Shown: positions 56,346-63,998 of the stretch, one piece after another
Layout: the number at the start of each line of letters is the position of its first letter
Numbering within the stretch: the first letter of the stretch is position 1
NCBI RefSeq assembly: GCF_001971785.1
Contig: NZ_CP019389.1
Location: 445,001-509,000, forward strand
Length of the DNA stretch: 64,000 bases
Origin: Seonamhaeicola sp. S2-3
Lineage (GTDB): Bacteria > Bacteroidota > Bacteroidia > Flavobacteriales > Flavobacteriaceae
Direction of reading: 5' to 3'
The notes under the pieces: generated by a model
Told to the model about the DNA's origin: nothing
The model's database searches: none
What the model saw: only the letters and a program-made list of their open reading frames with translations
Position numbers and translations under genes: made by a program

Positions 56346-56445
56346 TCACCCTTTGGTTTGTTACAAGAAAAAACTGAAACATGATTTATTTTATTACAAA
56401 AAAGAAATAAAACACCCTTTGTTTTGTTACAAATGTGTATTTTTG
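56346..56445 (+). promoter_or_regulatory. Direct repeats and promoter before the AAA ATPase
   Basis: CACCCTTTGGTTTGTTACAA (56346-56365) and CACCCTTTGTTTTGTTACAA (56413-56432) are 19/20 identical and 67 nt apart. The -7 box TATTTTTG at 56438-56445 follows the second copy. Likely regulatory, possibly for autoregulation. Confidence 0.5.
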
Positions 56446-56476
56446 ATGAAAGCATTCAGCAAAGATTATCAAAACC

Positions 56477-57832
56477 TTGAACTTTAATCGGCATATAAAT
56501 ACACAGTTGGCAAATTGGAAAGATTCCAATAACCGAAAACCTTTGGTCATAAGGGGAGCCCGACAGGTAGGTAAAACCACCTTAGTTAAAAACTTCGCCA
56601 AAACTTATAAACACAGCATTTTACTAAATCTTGAAAAAGCTAAAGACATACGTTTTTTTGAAGATTATGACGAGGTAAAGATCCTAAAAGAAGCCCTTTT
56701 CTTTGAACATAATGTGCCCGGAAACGAAGCAGATAAGACCTTGCTGTTTATTGACGAAATTCAGGAATCGCCCAAAGCCATTCAACAGCTGCGCTATTTT
56801 TACGAAGAGCTTCCGGAATTACATGTCATCGCTGCCGGCTCTTTGTTGGAATTTACCATGCGGCAGGTTAAAAACTTTCCTGTAGGAAGAATAGAATATC
56901 TGTACTTATATCCTCTAAACTTTCAGGAGTTTTTGTTAGCTACCGGTAAACAACAAGCCGTTGATCAGTTAAATCAAATTCCTATAAAAGACTTTGCTCA
57001 TAAAACCTTGTTGGATTTGTTTAACACCTATACCATAATAGGAGGTATGCCCGAAGTTGTACGAACTTATATTGCGAATAACGGCATTGCCGATTTACCC
57101 AAAGTATACGAAAGCATATGGGCTACGTATAAAAATGATGTTGAAAAATACGCTTCCAATGATACCGAGCGCAAAGTGATTAAACACATTATGAATGTGG
57201 CACATTTATATATTGATAAGCGCATTAAATTTCAAAATTTTGGCAACTCCAATTACCGTTCCCGCGAAGTAGGCGAAGCATTCAGAAATTTAGATGCTGC
57301 ACAGATTATTCAATTAATTTATCCAACAACAGCTTTAGAACCTCCCATTATACGCGATATGAAAAAGTCGCCAAGGTTACAGTTTTTAGACACCGGCCTT
57401 GTCAATTACGACTTGAAAATTCAAACCGATTTACTAGCTCTTAACGATTTAAGCAAAGCCTATAAAGGATCTGTTATTCCACATATCATTACTCAAGAAG
57501 TAATGTCGTTAAATACCATAAACAACCCTAAACCCTGTTTTTGGGTACGCGAAAAATCACAAGCTTCTTCTGAAGTAGATTGGGTTTTTCAATATGAAAA
57601 CAAGCTGATTCCAATTGAGATTAAATCAGGCCCAACGGGCTCGTTAAAATCCTTACATGAATTTATAGAGCGTACCAACCATCCGTACGCTATCCGGATA
57701 TATGCGGGCAATTTTTGTATAGAAGAACATCAAACCCCCAACAAAAAGAAAAAATATAAACTCATGAACTTACCCTATTATTTGGGAACCAAACTGCCTG
57801 AATACATCGATTATTTTCTGATAAATGATTAA
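56477..57832 (+). CDS. AAA ATPase with C-terminal DUF4143 nuclease-like domain
   Basis: 451 residues from a TTG start; no in-frame ATG lies near. Walker A GARQVGKTTL (about 27-36), Walker B LLFIDEIQE, then the DUF4143 region with EVDWVFQYENKLIPIEIKSG, a PD-(D/E)xK-like E...D...ExK pattern. Family function is unproven. Its codon use is more GC-rich than that of the neighbours, suggesting transfer. Next to an AraC remnant and the cassette array. Confidence 0.85.
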   Translation: MNFNRHINTQLANWKDSNNRKPLVIRGARQVGKTTLVKNFAKTYKHSILLNLEKAKDIRFFEDYDEVKILKEALFFEHNVPGNEADKTLLFIDEIQESPKAIQQLRYFYEELPELHVIAAGSLLEFTMRQVKNFPVGRIEYLYLYPLNFQEFLLATGKQQAVDQLNQIPIKDFAHKTLLDLFNTYTIIGGMPEVVRTYIANNGIADLPKVYESIWATYKNDVEKYASNDTERKVIKHIMNVAHLYIDKRIKFQNFGNSNYRSREVGEAFRNLDAAQIIQLIYPTTALEPPIIRDMKKSPRLQFLDTGLVNYDLKIQTDLLALNDLSKAYKGSVIPHIITQEVMSLNTINNPKPCFWVREKSQASSEVDWVFQYENKLIPIEIKSGPTGSLKSLHEFIERTNHPYAIRIYAGNFCIEEHQTPNKKKKYKLMNLPYYLGTKLPEYIDYFLIND

Positions 57833-57967
57833 GGGGACAATTCTAAACGCAATACAGACGTATTTGATTGAGGAATAGCAATTAATTGCTATTCAAATAT
57901 TTATCACAAAAAAAAACATCACTTTGAGTTGTTCTAAAATAGGTTGACAGTTTTTATAAATTAAATT

Positions 57968-57995
57968 AAACCTGAGAATTTAACTTCTCAGGTTT
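57968..57995 (+). terminator. Terminator downstream of the AAA ATPase
   Basis: AAACCTGAGAA/TTCTCAGGTTT stem, loop TTTAAC, then T run. Confidence 0.9.
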
Positions 57996-58696
57996 TTTGT
58001 TGTGTATAAAGTTAGGTGTTTTCATGTTAAGGCTCTAATGGGATTATGACCAATTGTTGTGTTTAGGCAAAAATTGGATCATGATTCATAATTCATACAA
58101 ATGAAGAATTTCGTTAGTTTTAGTGTGTTTCACTAAATTGAAGTTGTTAATTAAGAATTCAGGTAAAAACAGTTTTAATAGATCTAAGGTAAGTTCCAAT
58201 ACAATAATTTTAAAACTTCAAAACTAAAACTATCTTTATTCACACACAACTTTTGGGGTTGATTCGAAATTTAATAATTTCACTCATAGGTAAAGCATAG
58301 GATATCCATAGGACATCTATAGGACATCTATAGGGTATCTATAGGAGTGAGAAGTGAATAGTGAATAGTGAATGGTGAGTGGTGACCCGTCCTAAAATAG
58401 CTATACAGGTTAATAAATAAATCCTGATATAATTATACAAACTTTAGTGGGGCCAGAGCAAGTTTTAATACGTTGTCTTTTTATTTAACTATTTATACAA
58501 TCTACACACAACTTTTGGACTTGATTCTACATTCAACTTTTATTGGGACACAATTCAACCAAAACTACAGAAATCTATACCCATGTAGCAAAAAGCAGTT
58601 TTAATTTTATAAAAAACCCATTAGATTTGTAAGAAAAATAATTATATTTACCGAAATAAATATAATGTAAATAAACACAATTGTGTTTATTCAACC
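57996..58696. other. Gene-poor stretch with repeats, before the cassette array
   Basis: No gene is seen. It holds a 24-nt direct repeat (58242-58265 and 58504-58527, 22/24 identical, ACACACAACTTTTGG..TTGATTC), an 11-bp tandem array at 58297-58345, GTGAATA-type heptamers at about 58351-58385, and a 22-bp perfect palindrome (AATAAACACAA/TTGTGTTTATT) ending at 58692. Confidence 0.6.
58297..58345 (+). repeat. 11-bp tandem repeat, four and a half units
   Basis: Units ATAGGATATCC, ATAGGACATCT, ATAGGACATCT, ATAGGGTATCT and partial ATAGG. Almost one helical turn per unit. No gene is near enough to assign a role. Confidence 0.8.
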
Positions 58697-58706
58697 GTTA
58701 CCACAC
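58697..58706 (+). repeat. Cassette A, left inverted repeat (GTT end)
   Basis: GTTACCACAC, preceded by ACC. Exact reverse complement occurs at 60305-60314 after the gene. Preceded by a 22-bp palindrome rather than a full junction, so this may be the array start. Confidence 0.8.
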
Positions 58707-58721
58707 ATTTTGACCCAACCT

Positions 58722-60299
58722 ATGAAAAAAACAATATCTTTCTTTTTAATACTATTTTTCGTTTCAAATGCCTTTTCTCAAAAGGTAATAGAAATGGAGA
58801 AAATAAATGGAGTCTATCAAATACCATGCAAAGTCAATGGTATTCCAATGAAATTTATTTTTGACACCGGAGCTTCTGATGTATCTATATCTTATATTGA
58901 GGCCGGTTTTTTATTAAAACAAGGGTTGTTAAAGGAGAGTGATTTTATTGGTAGTATTAATTATAAAATTGCAAGTGGAGAAATTCAAGAAGGAACTAAA
59001 ATTAAGCTAAAGTCAATAGAAATTGGTGGAACTATTTTAACTGATATTAATGCAACGATAGTACACAATCTTGAAGCACCTTTACTATTAGGTCAAACAG
59101 CAATTAATAAAATAGGAACATATACAATTAAAGAAAACCTATTAATTTTTAATGACAATAAAAAAGTGTTGGCAACAGGAGGAAATGATGACGATTTTTC
59201 AATAGCGATTAATTTTTTAGTTAAAGAAAATTTAACCGAATTTATATCGACTTCAAAGCTAAAAACCAATCCAGATATTAAAAATTTGATAATAGAATTA
59301 GATTCTCTGTCTACATTAAAAAATAGAAATAACACTATTACACAATACCAGTTAGGTGCTGCTTACATGAAACTTTATCATGAGATGGTTCAAGTAATTG
59401 ATAAATCAAAGGCAAAAGAACTTTTTTACAAAAGTGTTTCTTTGCTAGAACAAGGATGTAATAATAAGAATGAGGATGCCTGTTATGAACTTGGTGAAAA
59501 TTATAGTTTTGCTGTTGTTAAAAATGGTACAATAGACATTGAAAAATCAATATATTGGTATAAAAAGGGAGCTAATTTAGGAAACTCTCTTACAAGTTCG
59601 GCCTGTTCTCATTCACTTGGACAACATTACAAAAATTCAGGTAAAGATGATGAGGCTTTTTATTGGTTCCATAAAGCTGCTGTTGCTGGACAATATGCCT
59701 CATACAGTCAAGTAGGCGATTGTTATTATTATGGTGAAGGCGTTTCAAAAGATTATAAAAAGGCACTATATTGGTATGAAAAAGGAGTTTCGCCAGACTA
59801 TAAAAAAATGGGAGATATATTTTATTATGGTGGTTATGGTATAACAAAGGATTTAAAAAAAGCTTCAGAATATTATGAAATGGGAGCTGTAAGCCGAAAC
59901 AATTCCCCCATTTTTTATGGTTGCAATTCTATGTTGGGTCAGATGTATTATTTCGGTGAACATTTTAAAATGGATAAAAGAAAAGCTTTCTTACATTACG
60001 AAATTGATGCTCTAAAAAAAGGGAATGAACATGCCTATTATATGATGGGTCTCATGACTAGTAACGGAGAAGGAACATTAACCGATAAAAAAAAAGGTTT
60101 CAAGTATTATTACGAAGCTGCTTATAGAGGACATCCAGCGGCTCAATATCAAGTTGGTGTCTCTTATTACTATGGATATGGCACAACTATAGATAAGGTA
60201 AAATCTGCATCTTGGATTAAAAAATCATTTGAGAATGGGTATGAAAAAGCTAAGGAATTTTGGGAGGAAAGGCAATTATGGAAATATAATGAAGATTAA
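58722..60299 (+). CDS. Cassette A: exported retropepsin-like protease with Sel1 repeats
   Basis: 525 residues from the ATG at 58722. A signal peptide (cleavage near AFSQ) leads to an aspartic-protease-like domain (about 22-145) with the catalytic motif FDTGASD (Asp48) and LLGQTAI later, and then Sel1/TPR-like repeats (about 210-515) such as EAFYWFHKAAVAGQYASYSQVGDCYYYGEGV. Family members of this type cleave peptides as dimers; Sel1 repeats bind proteins. It is the only gene in cassette A. Confidence 0.8.
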   Translation: MKKTISFFLILFFVSNAFSQKVIEMEKINGVYQIPCKVNGIPMKFIFDTGASDVSISYIEAGFLLKQGLLKESDFIGSINYKIASGEIQEGTKIKLKSIEIGGTILTDINATIVHNLEAPLLLGQTAINKIGTYTIKENLLIFNDNKKVLATGGNDDDFSIAINFLVKENLTEFISTSKLKTNPDIKNLIIELDSLSTLKNRNNTITQYQLGAAYMKLYHEMVQVIDKSKAKELFYKSVSLLEQGCNNKNEDACYELGENYSFAVVKNGTIDIEKSIYWYKKGANLGNSLTSSACSHSLGQHYKNSGKDDEAFYWFHKAAVAGQYASYSQVGDCYYYGEGVSKDYKKALYWYEKGVSPDYKKMGDIFYYGGYGITKDLKKASEYYEMGAVSRNNSPIFYGCNSMLGQMYYFGEHFKMDKRKAFLHYEIDALKKGNEHAYYMMGLMTSNGEGTLTDKKKGFKYYYEAAYRGHPAAQYQVGVSYYYGYGTTIDKVKSASWIKKSFENGYEKAKEFWEERQLWKYNED

Positions 60300-60304
60300 A
60301 AAAC

Positions 60305-60442
60305 GTGTGGTAACACCGTATATAATTTATTGCTAGTTTAAGCTTACTTACGAAAATCCTCGCGGATTTTCTATTCGGTTTTTATTTGCTAACTTTAGTG
60401 CTTAAACCACGCAACAAACCATATACAAAACCGTTGTAGCAC
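60305..60442 (+). repeat. attC-like junction A|B
   Basis: Left end GTGTGGTAAC closes cassette A; right end GTTGTAGCAC opens cassette B. Between them nested arms pair: GTATAT/ATATAC, TTGC/GCAA, GTTTAAGC/GCTTAAAC (60336-60343 and 60400-60407) and the central GAAAATCC/GGATTTTC around TCGC (60352-60371). The pattern AAC...ACC-GTT matches integron R'' and R' logic. Confidence 0.8.
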
Positions 60443-60476
60443 ATTTGACCAAACTAAAAACCAATAATAAATCATT

Positions 60477-61289
60477 ATGAAGAAAAGAATACTATTTGCA
60501 ATTTTAACTTCCATTTTAATTGTATCGTGTCAAAAGAAAATTGATGGCTCGACTGAAGAATCAATGAAAAAGTCAATTGAAGAAATAAATGAATCGCTTG
60601 ATGAATCGAAAAAAGAGGAATTTCAAGAATCAATGCAATTAATGATGTTTAACGGACTTGAATTGGCTGATTTAATGAAAGAAGATGGAGCGGAAAATAT
60701 GGCTAATGACTTTAAAACGAGAGTAGACGGAATGACAGCAGAGGACATCATTGAGGAAGGAAAGAAAATCAAAAAGCAAATTGAACAGAAGAAAAAAGAA
60801 CAAGCGAAATCAGAAATACTAGAACTTTATTCAGCAAGAGAAAATGCAGAAAAGGACAAACAAATGCTTTCGAAATTTGAAGTTAAGCGCTCACGATTTT
60901 ACATCAGAAAAAGTGGGACTTATTATATAACTAAAGAACCGATTATAGAATTGACTGTAAAAAATGGAACTGACCAAGCAGTTTCCCGAGCTTATTTTAC
61001 TGGAACATTGGCAAGTCCAGAAAGAACGATACCTTGGATTAAAGATGATTTCAATTATGAAATTTCTGGCGGTCTTGAACCTGGAGAAGAAGTAACTTGG
61101 TATTTAGCACCGAATATGTTTAGTGATTGGGGCGAAGTTGATGCACCTAAAGACGCTATTTTAACTGTAGAAGTTACACAACTTGATGGTGCCAATGGTG
61201 ATGAATTGTATTCTACAAATAATTTTGGCGAAGATGAACAAGAAAGACTTGAAGAGCTGTTGAAATCTTATCCTGAATTTGCGAAATAA
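60477..61289 (+). CDS. Cassette B: DUF6694-like lipoprotein
   Basis: 270 residues with a lipoprotein signal (VSC, Cys18) followed by QKKIDGS. A helical, charged region (20-115) contains SMKKSIEEINESLDESKKEEF and resembles DUF6694 lipoproteins; the C-terminal part (140-250) is a beta domain like a DUF6694 partner. Function unknown. Single gene between 10-bp inverted repeats at 60433 and 61303. Confidence 0.65.
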   Translation: MKKRILFAILTSILIVSCQKKIDGSTEESMKKSIEEINESLDESKKEEFQESMQLMMFNGLELADLMKEDGAENMANDFKTRVDGMTAEDIIEEGKKIKKQIEQKKKEQAKSEILELYSARENAEKDKQMLSKFEVKRSRFYIRKSGTYYITKEPIIELTVKNGTDQAVSRAYFTGTLASPERTIPWIKDDFNYEISGGLEPGEEVTWYLAPNMFSDWGEVDAPKDAILTVEVTQLDGANGDELYSTNNFGEDEQERLEELLKSYPEFAK

Positions 61290-61293
61290 AAAC

Positions 61294-61496
61294 GTGCTAC
61301 AACAAACGTATATAGCTCATAGCTAATTAGTTGCTTAAACGAAGTTAAGGCATATTTGGAAAGTCGCCAAATTTTTAAATTTGACGATTTCCAACAAAAA
61401 GGATAAATAGTAAAATTCAAAAATCTGGCTTGTGTTTAATCCGAAAATAATCGCTAATTTACACGCTACGAGCCATATACAAAACCGTTGGCAATA
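61294..61496 (+). repeat. attC-like junction B|C
   Basis: Left end GTGCTACAAC is the exact reverse complement of GTTGTAGCAC at 60433-60442. Right end GTTGGCAATA opens cassette C. Arms GTATATAGCTC (61308-61318) and GAGCCATATAC (61470-61480) pair 10 of 11, with a central hairpin TTGGAAAGTCG/CGATTTCCAA near 61356-61393. Confidence 0.8.
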
Positions 61497-61499
61497 ATT

Positions 61500-62150
61500 A
61501 TGAAAAGAACAATAATCATAATAACATTACTTTTTAGTTTTTCTTTAATTGCCCAAGAAAAGCTTGTTGGAGAATTTTGCACAATTCCTATTGGCGAATC
61601 TGATGTAGCTTGTTATAATTTTATCGAAAACAACAATTTCGAATTCATGGTGTCTGGTTGTTTAGGAATATCAACTTATGGAAAAGGAAAGTATACATTA
61701 AATAACGATAAACTATTACTCAATTTTGATAGCGGAAAAGGAATTAAAAATAGCAGTATAAGTTTTAAAAACTTAAGTGTAATTTCAAAAGACTCTGTTA
61801 TGGTAAAACTAAAAGTTACCGACCTAAATGGAATAGGTATTGCTGCAAAAATTTATCCGAAAGAAATGGATTTAATGGATTTCGACTTTGAAAAAAATTA
61901 TACCGATATTGACGGGAATTGGATTTGGAAAGATAAAAAGGACAATGGATTAAAGTACTTTGTAATTTCAGAGGTTGGATATGCAGAATTTGAATTTGCA
62001 ATCGATATGGAAAAAAGTCAAGAAATCAACATAGTATTAGCTCCACCAAGTCCAGATTCAATTTCATCAAAAGACTTATTAAAAAAAATCAGAATTGTAG
62101 ACTCTGATATTCTGGAAATTGACGGAATAAAATTTAAAAGAATAAAATAA
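61500..62150 (+). CDS. Cassette C: hypothetical exported protein
   Basis: 216 residues from the ATG at 61500, 4 nt after the inverted repeat, so no promoter fits inside the cassette. A TTG in the repeat at 61488 could start a longer frame but is unlikely. Signal peptide (cleavage near LIAQ), then a beta-rich domain ending EIDGIKFKRIK. A middle strand region PKEMDLMDFDFEKNYTDIDG is followed by DKKDNGLKYFVISEVGYAEFEF. Not recognised. Confidence 0.65.
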   Translation: MKRTIIIITLLFSFSLIAQEKLVGEFCTIPIGESDVACYNFIENNNFEFMVSGCLGISTYGKGKYTLNNDKLLLNFDSGKGIKNSSISFKNLSVISKDSVMVKLKVTDLNGIGIAAKIYPKEMDLMDFDFEKNYTDIDGNWIWKDKKDNGLKYFVISEVGYAEFEFAIDMEKSQEINIVLAPPSPDSISSKDLLKKIRIVDSDILEIDGIKFKRIK

Positions 62151-62151
62151 C

Positions 62152-62181
62152 TATTGCCAACAATGGTAACCGTTGCACAAG
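62152..62181 (+). repeat. Short junction C|D
   Basis: TATTGCCAAC (reverse complement of the cassette C start), then only AATGGTAACC, then GTTGCACAAG which opens cassette D. The long palindrome of other junctions is missing. Confidence 0.7.
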
Positions 62182-62208
62182 CCCATAATGTATCCTAAAA
62201 TTATAATT

Positions 62209-62235
62209 AGAAACCGTCTTTTAAAGGCGGTTTCT
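62209..62235. terminator. Terminator at the end of the transposase gene
   Basis: AGAAACCGTCTTT against AAAGGCGGTTTCT, 13 bp with one T-G pair and a minimal loop, T run on the + strand. The transposase stop is 5 nt away on the minus strand. Confidence 0.75.
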
Positions 62236-62239
62236 GTTT

Positions 62240-63817
62240 TTATACACTTAAAAACTCTGGTGTTTTAAAAGGCTTTAAAAGCATGTTTATAACCTTGTAA
62301 AAGGTGTTTTTGGCACTAAAATAAAGCGTCTGTGCCCCTGCTCCGCTTTTAGTACGTTTTTCTATAAATTTCATATATTTTTTAAGGTTGTAGGCTATGG
62401 CAGAAAGTTGCATGCATTTATTGGCCTGCTCAATTCCAATGGTATTCACTTTTCTTAGGCCCATAAATTGTGTGAGCGTACCAAATACAGGTTCTACGGT
62501 GCTCTGCCTTTTTCCTTTCATATAACGCCCTTGGTTGCTTTCTACCCGGGCTATGTTACGCTCATATTCCGAGCGGTAATAGGTAACGGTAAACTTCTTT
62601 TCCTGTGCCGTTTTCCCTAGGCATGCAGTGCGTACTGGACAGTCCAAACACAACGGTTTTGAGCCGCGGTATTCCTTCTTCTTGGTGTTGTTCTTTTTTT
62701 CTATAAACACTTTTTTAAAGGGGATGATTTTGCCTTGAGAACATGTATAATAATCTTCCTTTTCGTGATAGGTAAATCCTTCTGGACCGCCCTTATAAGT
62801 GCCGTGAGCGGGTATAAAACTTTTTAGGCCTATTGCCTCTAGAAAGGCATAATTCTCGCCGCTGCTATAGCCCGTGTCGGCCACACAATTTTCCCAAACC
62901 AGTGCCGCTTTCCAAAGCCGTTGTTTTACCCGCTTAACGATATCTGGTAAATGCTGACTGTCTTTGCCATCGGCATGGTACGCTCTTATATCACTTATCA
63001 CATGGTTTGCCGTATCTACTGTAAGTTGACTAAGGTAATTGAGTTTTCTTGCCTTTCCCGGTTTTACACTGATGCGCGCATCCGGATCGGTGGGACTGTA
63101 ATGGGTCTTGTTACTGGTATAGCGACTGCCTTTAGCACCAGCTCCTGGACGTGCATCTTGATCCTTTGCCCATTTGGCATTACGCCTTTTTATGGCCTGT
63201 AATTCTTTCGTAGAAGCCGATAAGGTTTGTTGGTCTTTATCGGCCTTGTTTGCTTTAGATTGCCTTAAGGGCTTCTGTTTATCTCGATGGCTGATGTTAC
63301 GAATTTCCCGAAGATGCCCTTCTAAATCCTCTTCTGGCACTTTCAGTTCTAAAGTATCCATAGAAGCATTGGCCTTTACAGGGGCGGAATCTATGGTCTG
63401 GGTATGGCCGGCAACCATACCTGCCGAGACACATAGCCCAAATATTTTTGTGAAAACAGATTCAAATACCGCTTCTGGAAATAGTTGGCGTGTACGGCTT
63501 ATAGTAGAATGCCACGGTAATTCTTCGTCGATATCATAGCCTAAAAAATACAAGATATCCAAGCGCATGCTACAATGTGATATAAGCTTACGGTCGCTTG
63601 TTATATTTTCTAAATAACCAACCAAACATAGCTTAAAGAATACAACAGGGTCGATGCTTTTTTGTCCGCTTGATCCATAGAATTTCTGAGTCCTTTTGTA
63701 AAGGAAATTAAGGTCGATAGCTCCACGAAGACGTCGGTAGAAATTCTCTTCTGGTACGCGGTCGCTTAGCCTAAATTGATTGAATAGCTTTTCTTGAAAT
63801 ATTTTTGTGCCTTGCAT
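62240..63817 (-). CDS. Cassette D: IS1182-family transposase, intact
   Basis: 525 residues, uninterrupted. The N-terminal DUF772-type domain begins FNQFRLSDRVPEENFYRRLRGAIDL. DDE residues lie in TIDSAPVKANASM, CVADTGYSSGEN and STVEPVFGTLTQFMGLRKV. Cuts and joins the element ends. The coding strand is opposite to cassettes A to C. It is more GC-rich than the neighbours. It is flanked by a 10-bp inverted repeat, GTTGCACAAG/CTTGTGCAAC, in the same way as the other cassettes. Confidence 0.9.
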   Translation of the reverse strand: MQGTKIFQEKLFNQFRLSDRVPEENFYRRLRGAIDLNFLYKRTQKFYGSSGQKSIDPVVFFKLCLVGYLENITSDRKLISHCSMRLDILYFLGYDIDEELPWHSTISRTRQLFPEAVFESVFTKIFGLCVSAGMVAGHTQTIDSAPVKANASMDTLELKVPEEDLEGHLREIRNISHRDKQKPLRQSKANKADKDQQTLSASTKELQAIKRRNAKWAKDQDARPGAGAKGSRYTSNKTHYSPTDPDARISVKPGKARKLNYLSQLTVDTANHVISDIRAYHADGKDSQHLPDIVKRVKQRLWKAALVWENCVADTGYSSGENYAFLEAIGLKSFIPAHGTYKGGPEGFTYHEKEDYYTCSQGKIIPFKKVFIEKKNNTKKKEYRGSKPLCLDCPVRTACLGKTAQEKKFTVTYYRSEYERNIARVESNQGRYMKGKRQSTVEPVFGTLTQFMGLRKVNTIGIEQANKCMQLSAIAYNLKKYMKFIEKRTKSGAGAQTLYFSAKNTFYKVINMLLKPFKTPEFLSV

Positions 63818-63853
63818 TATTAAATATACGAAATTTCTGTATATTTAGCAAGT

Positions 63854-63998
63854 CTTGTGCAACAGGCACAATGTATAAAAATAATTGCTCAATTCTGGGC
63901 TTAAATAAAGGTCGTTGCGAGTTTACTACGTCTGATTTTCCTGCGGAAAATCCTCGCACGTAACCGCGCAACTATTCTTATACGAACCGTTGGCACAC
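63854..63998 (+). repeat. attC-like junction D|next
   Basis: Left end CTTGTGCAAC closes cassette D; right end GTTGGCACAC opens the next cassette, beyond the window. Arms GTATAAAAATAATTGC (63873-63888) and GCAACTATTCTTATAC (63968-63983) pair 14 of 16, with central GATTTTCC/GGAAAATC around TGC (63934-63952). Confidence 0.8.

Noticed and set aside
56124-56384. 86-codon + strand frame
   Set aside because: It is the antisense of the AraC remnant, which matches a known family on the minus strand.
56477-57832. Integrase or recombinase for the cassette array
   Set aside because: The motifs are Walker A/B and DUF4143; no tyrosine or serine recombinase motifs are present.
58297-58385. Possible CRISPR array
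   Set aside because: Units of 7-11 bp without spacers and no cas genes; simple tandem repeats.
61488-61499. TTG start for the cassette C protein inside the inverted repeat
   Set aside because: The ATG at 61500 gives a normal signal peptide; the TTG is part of the repeat core.
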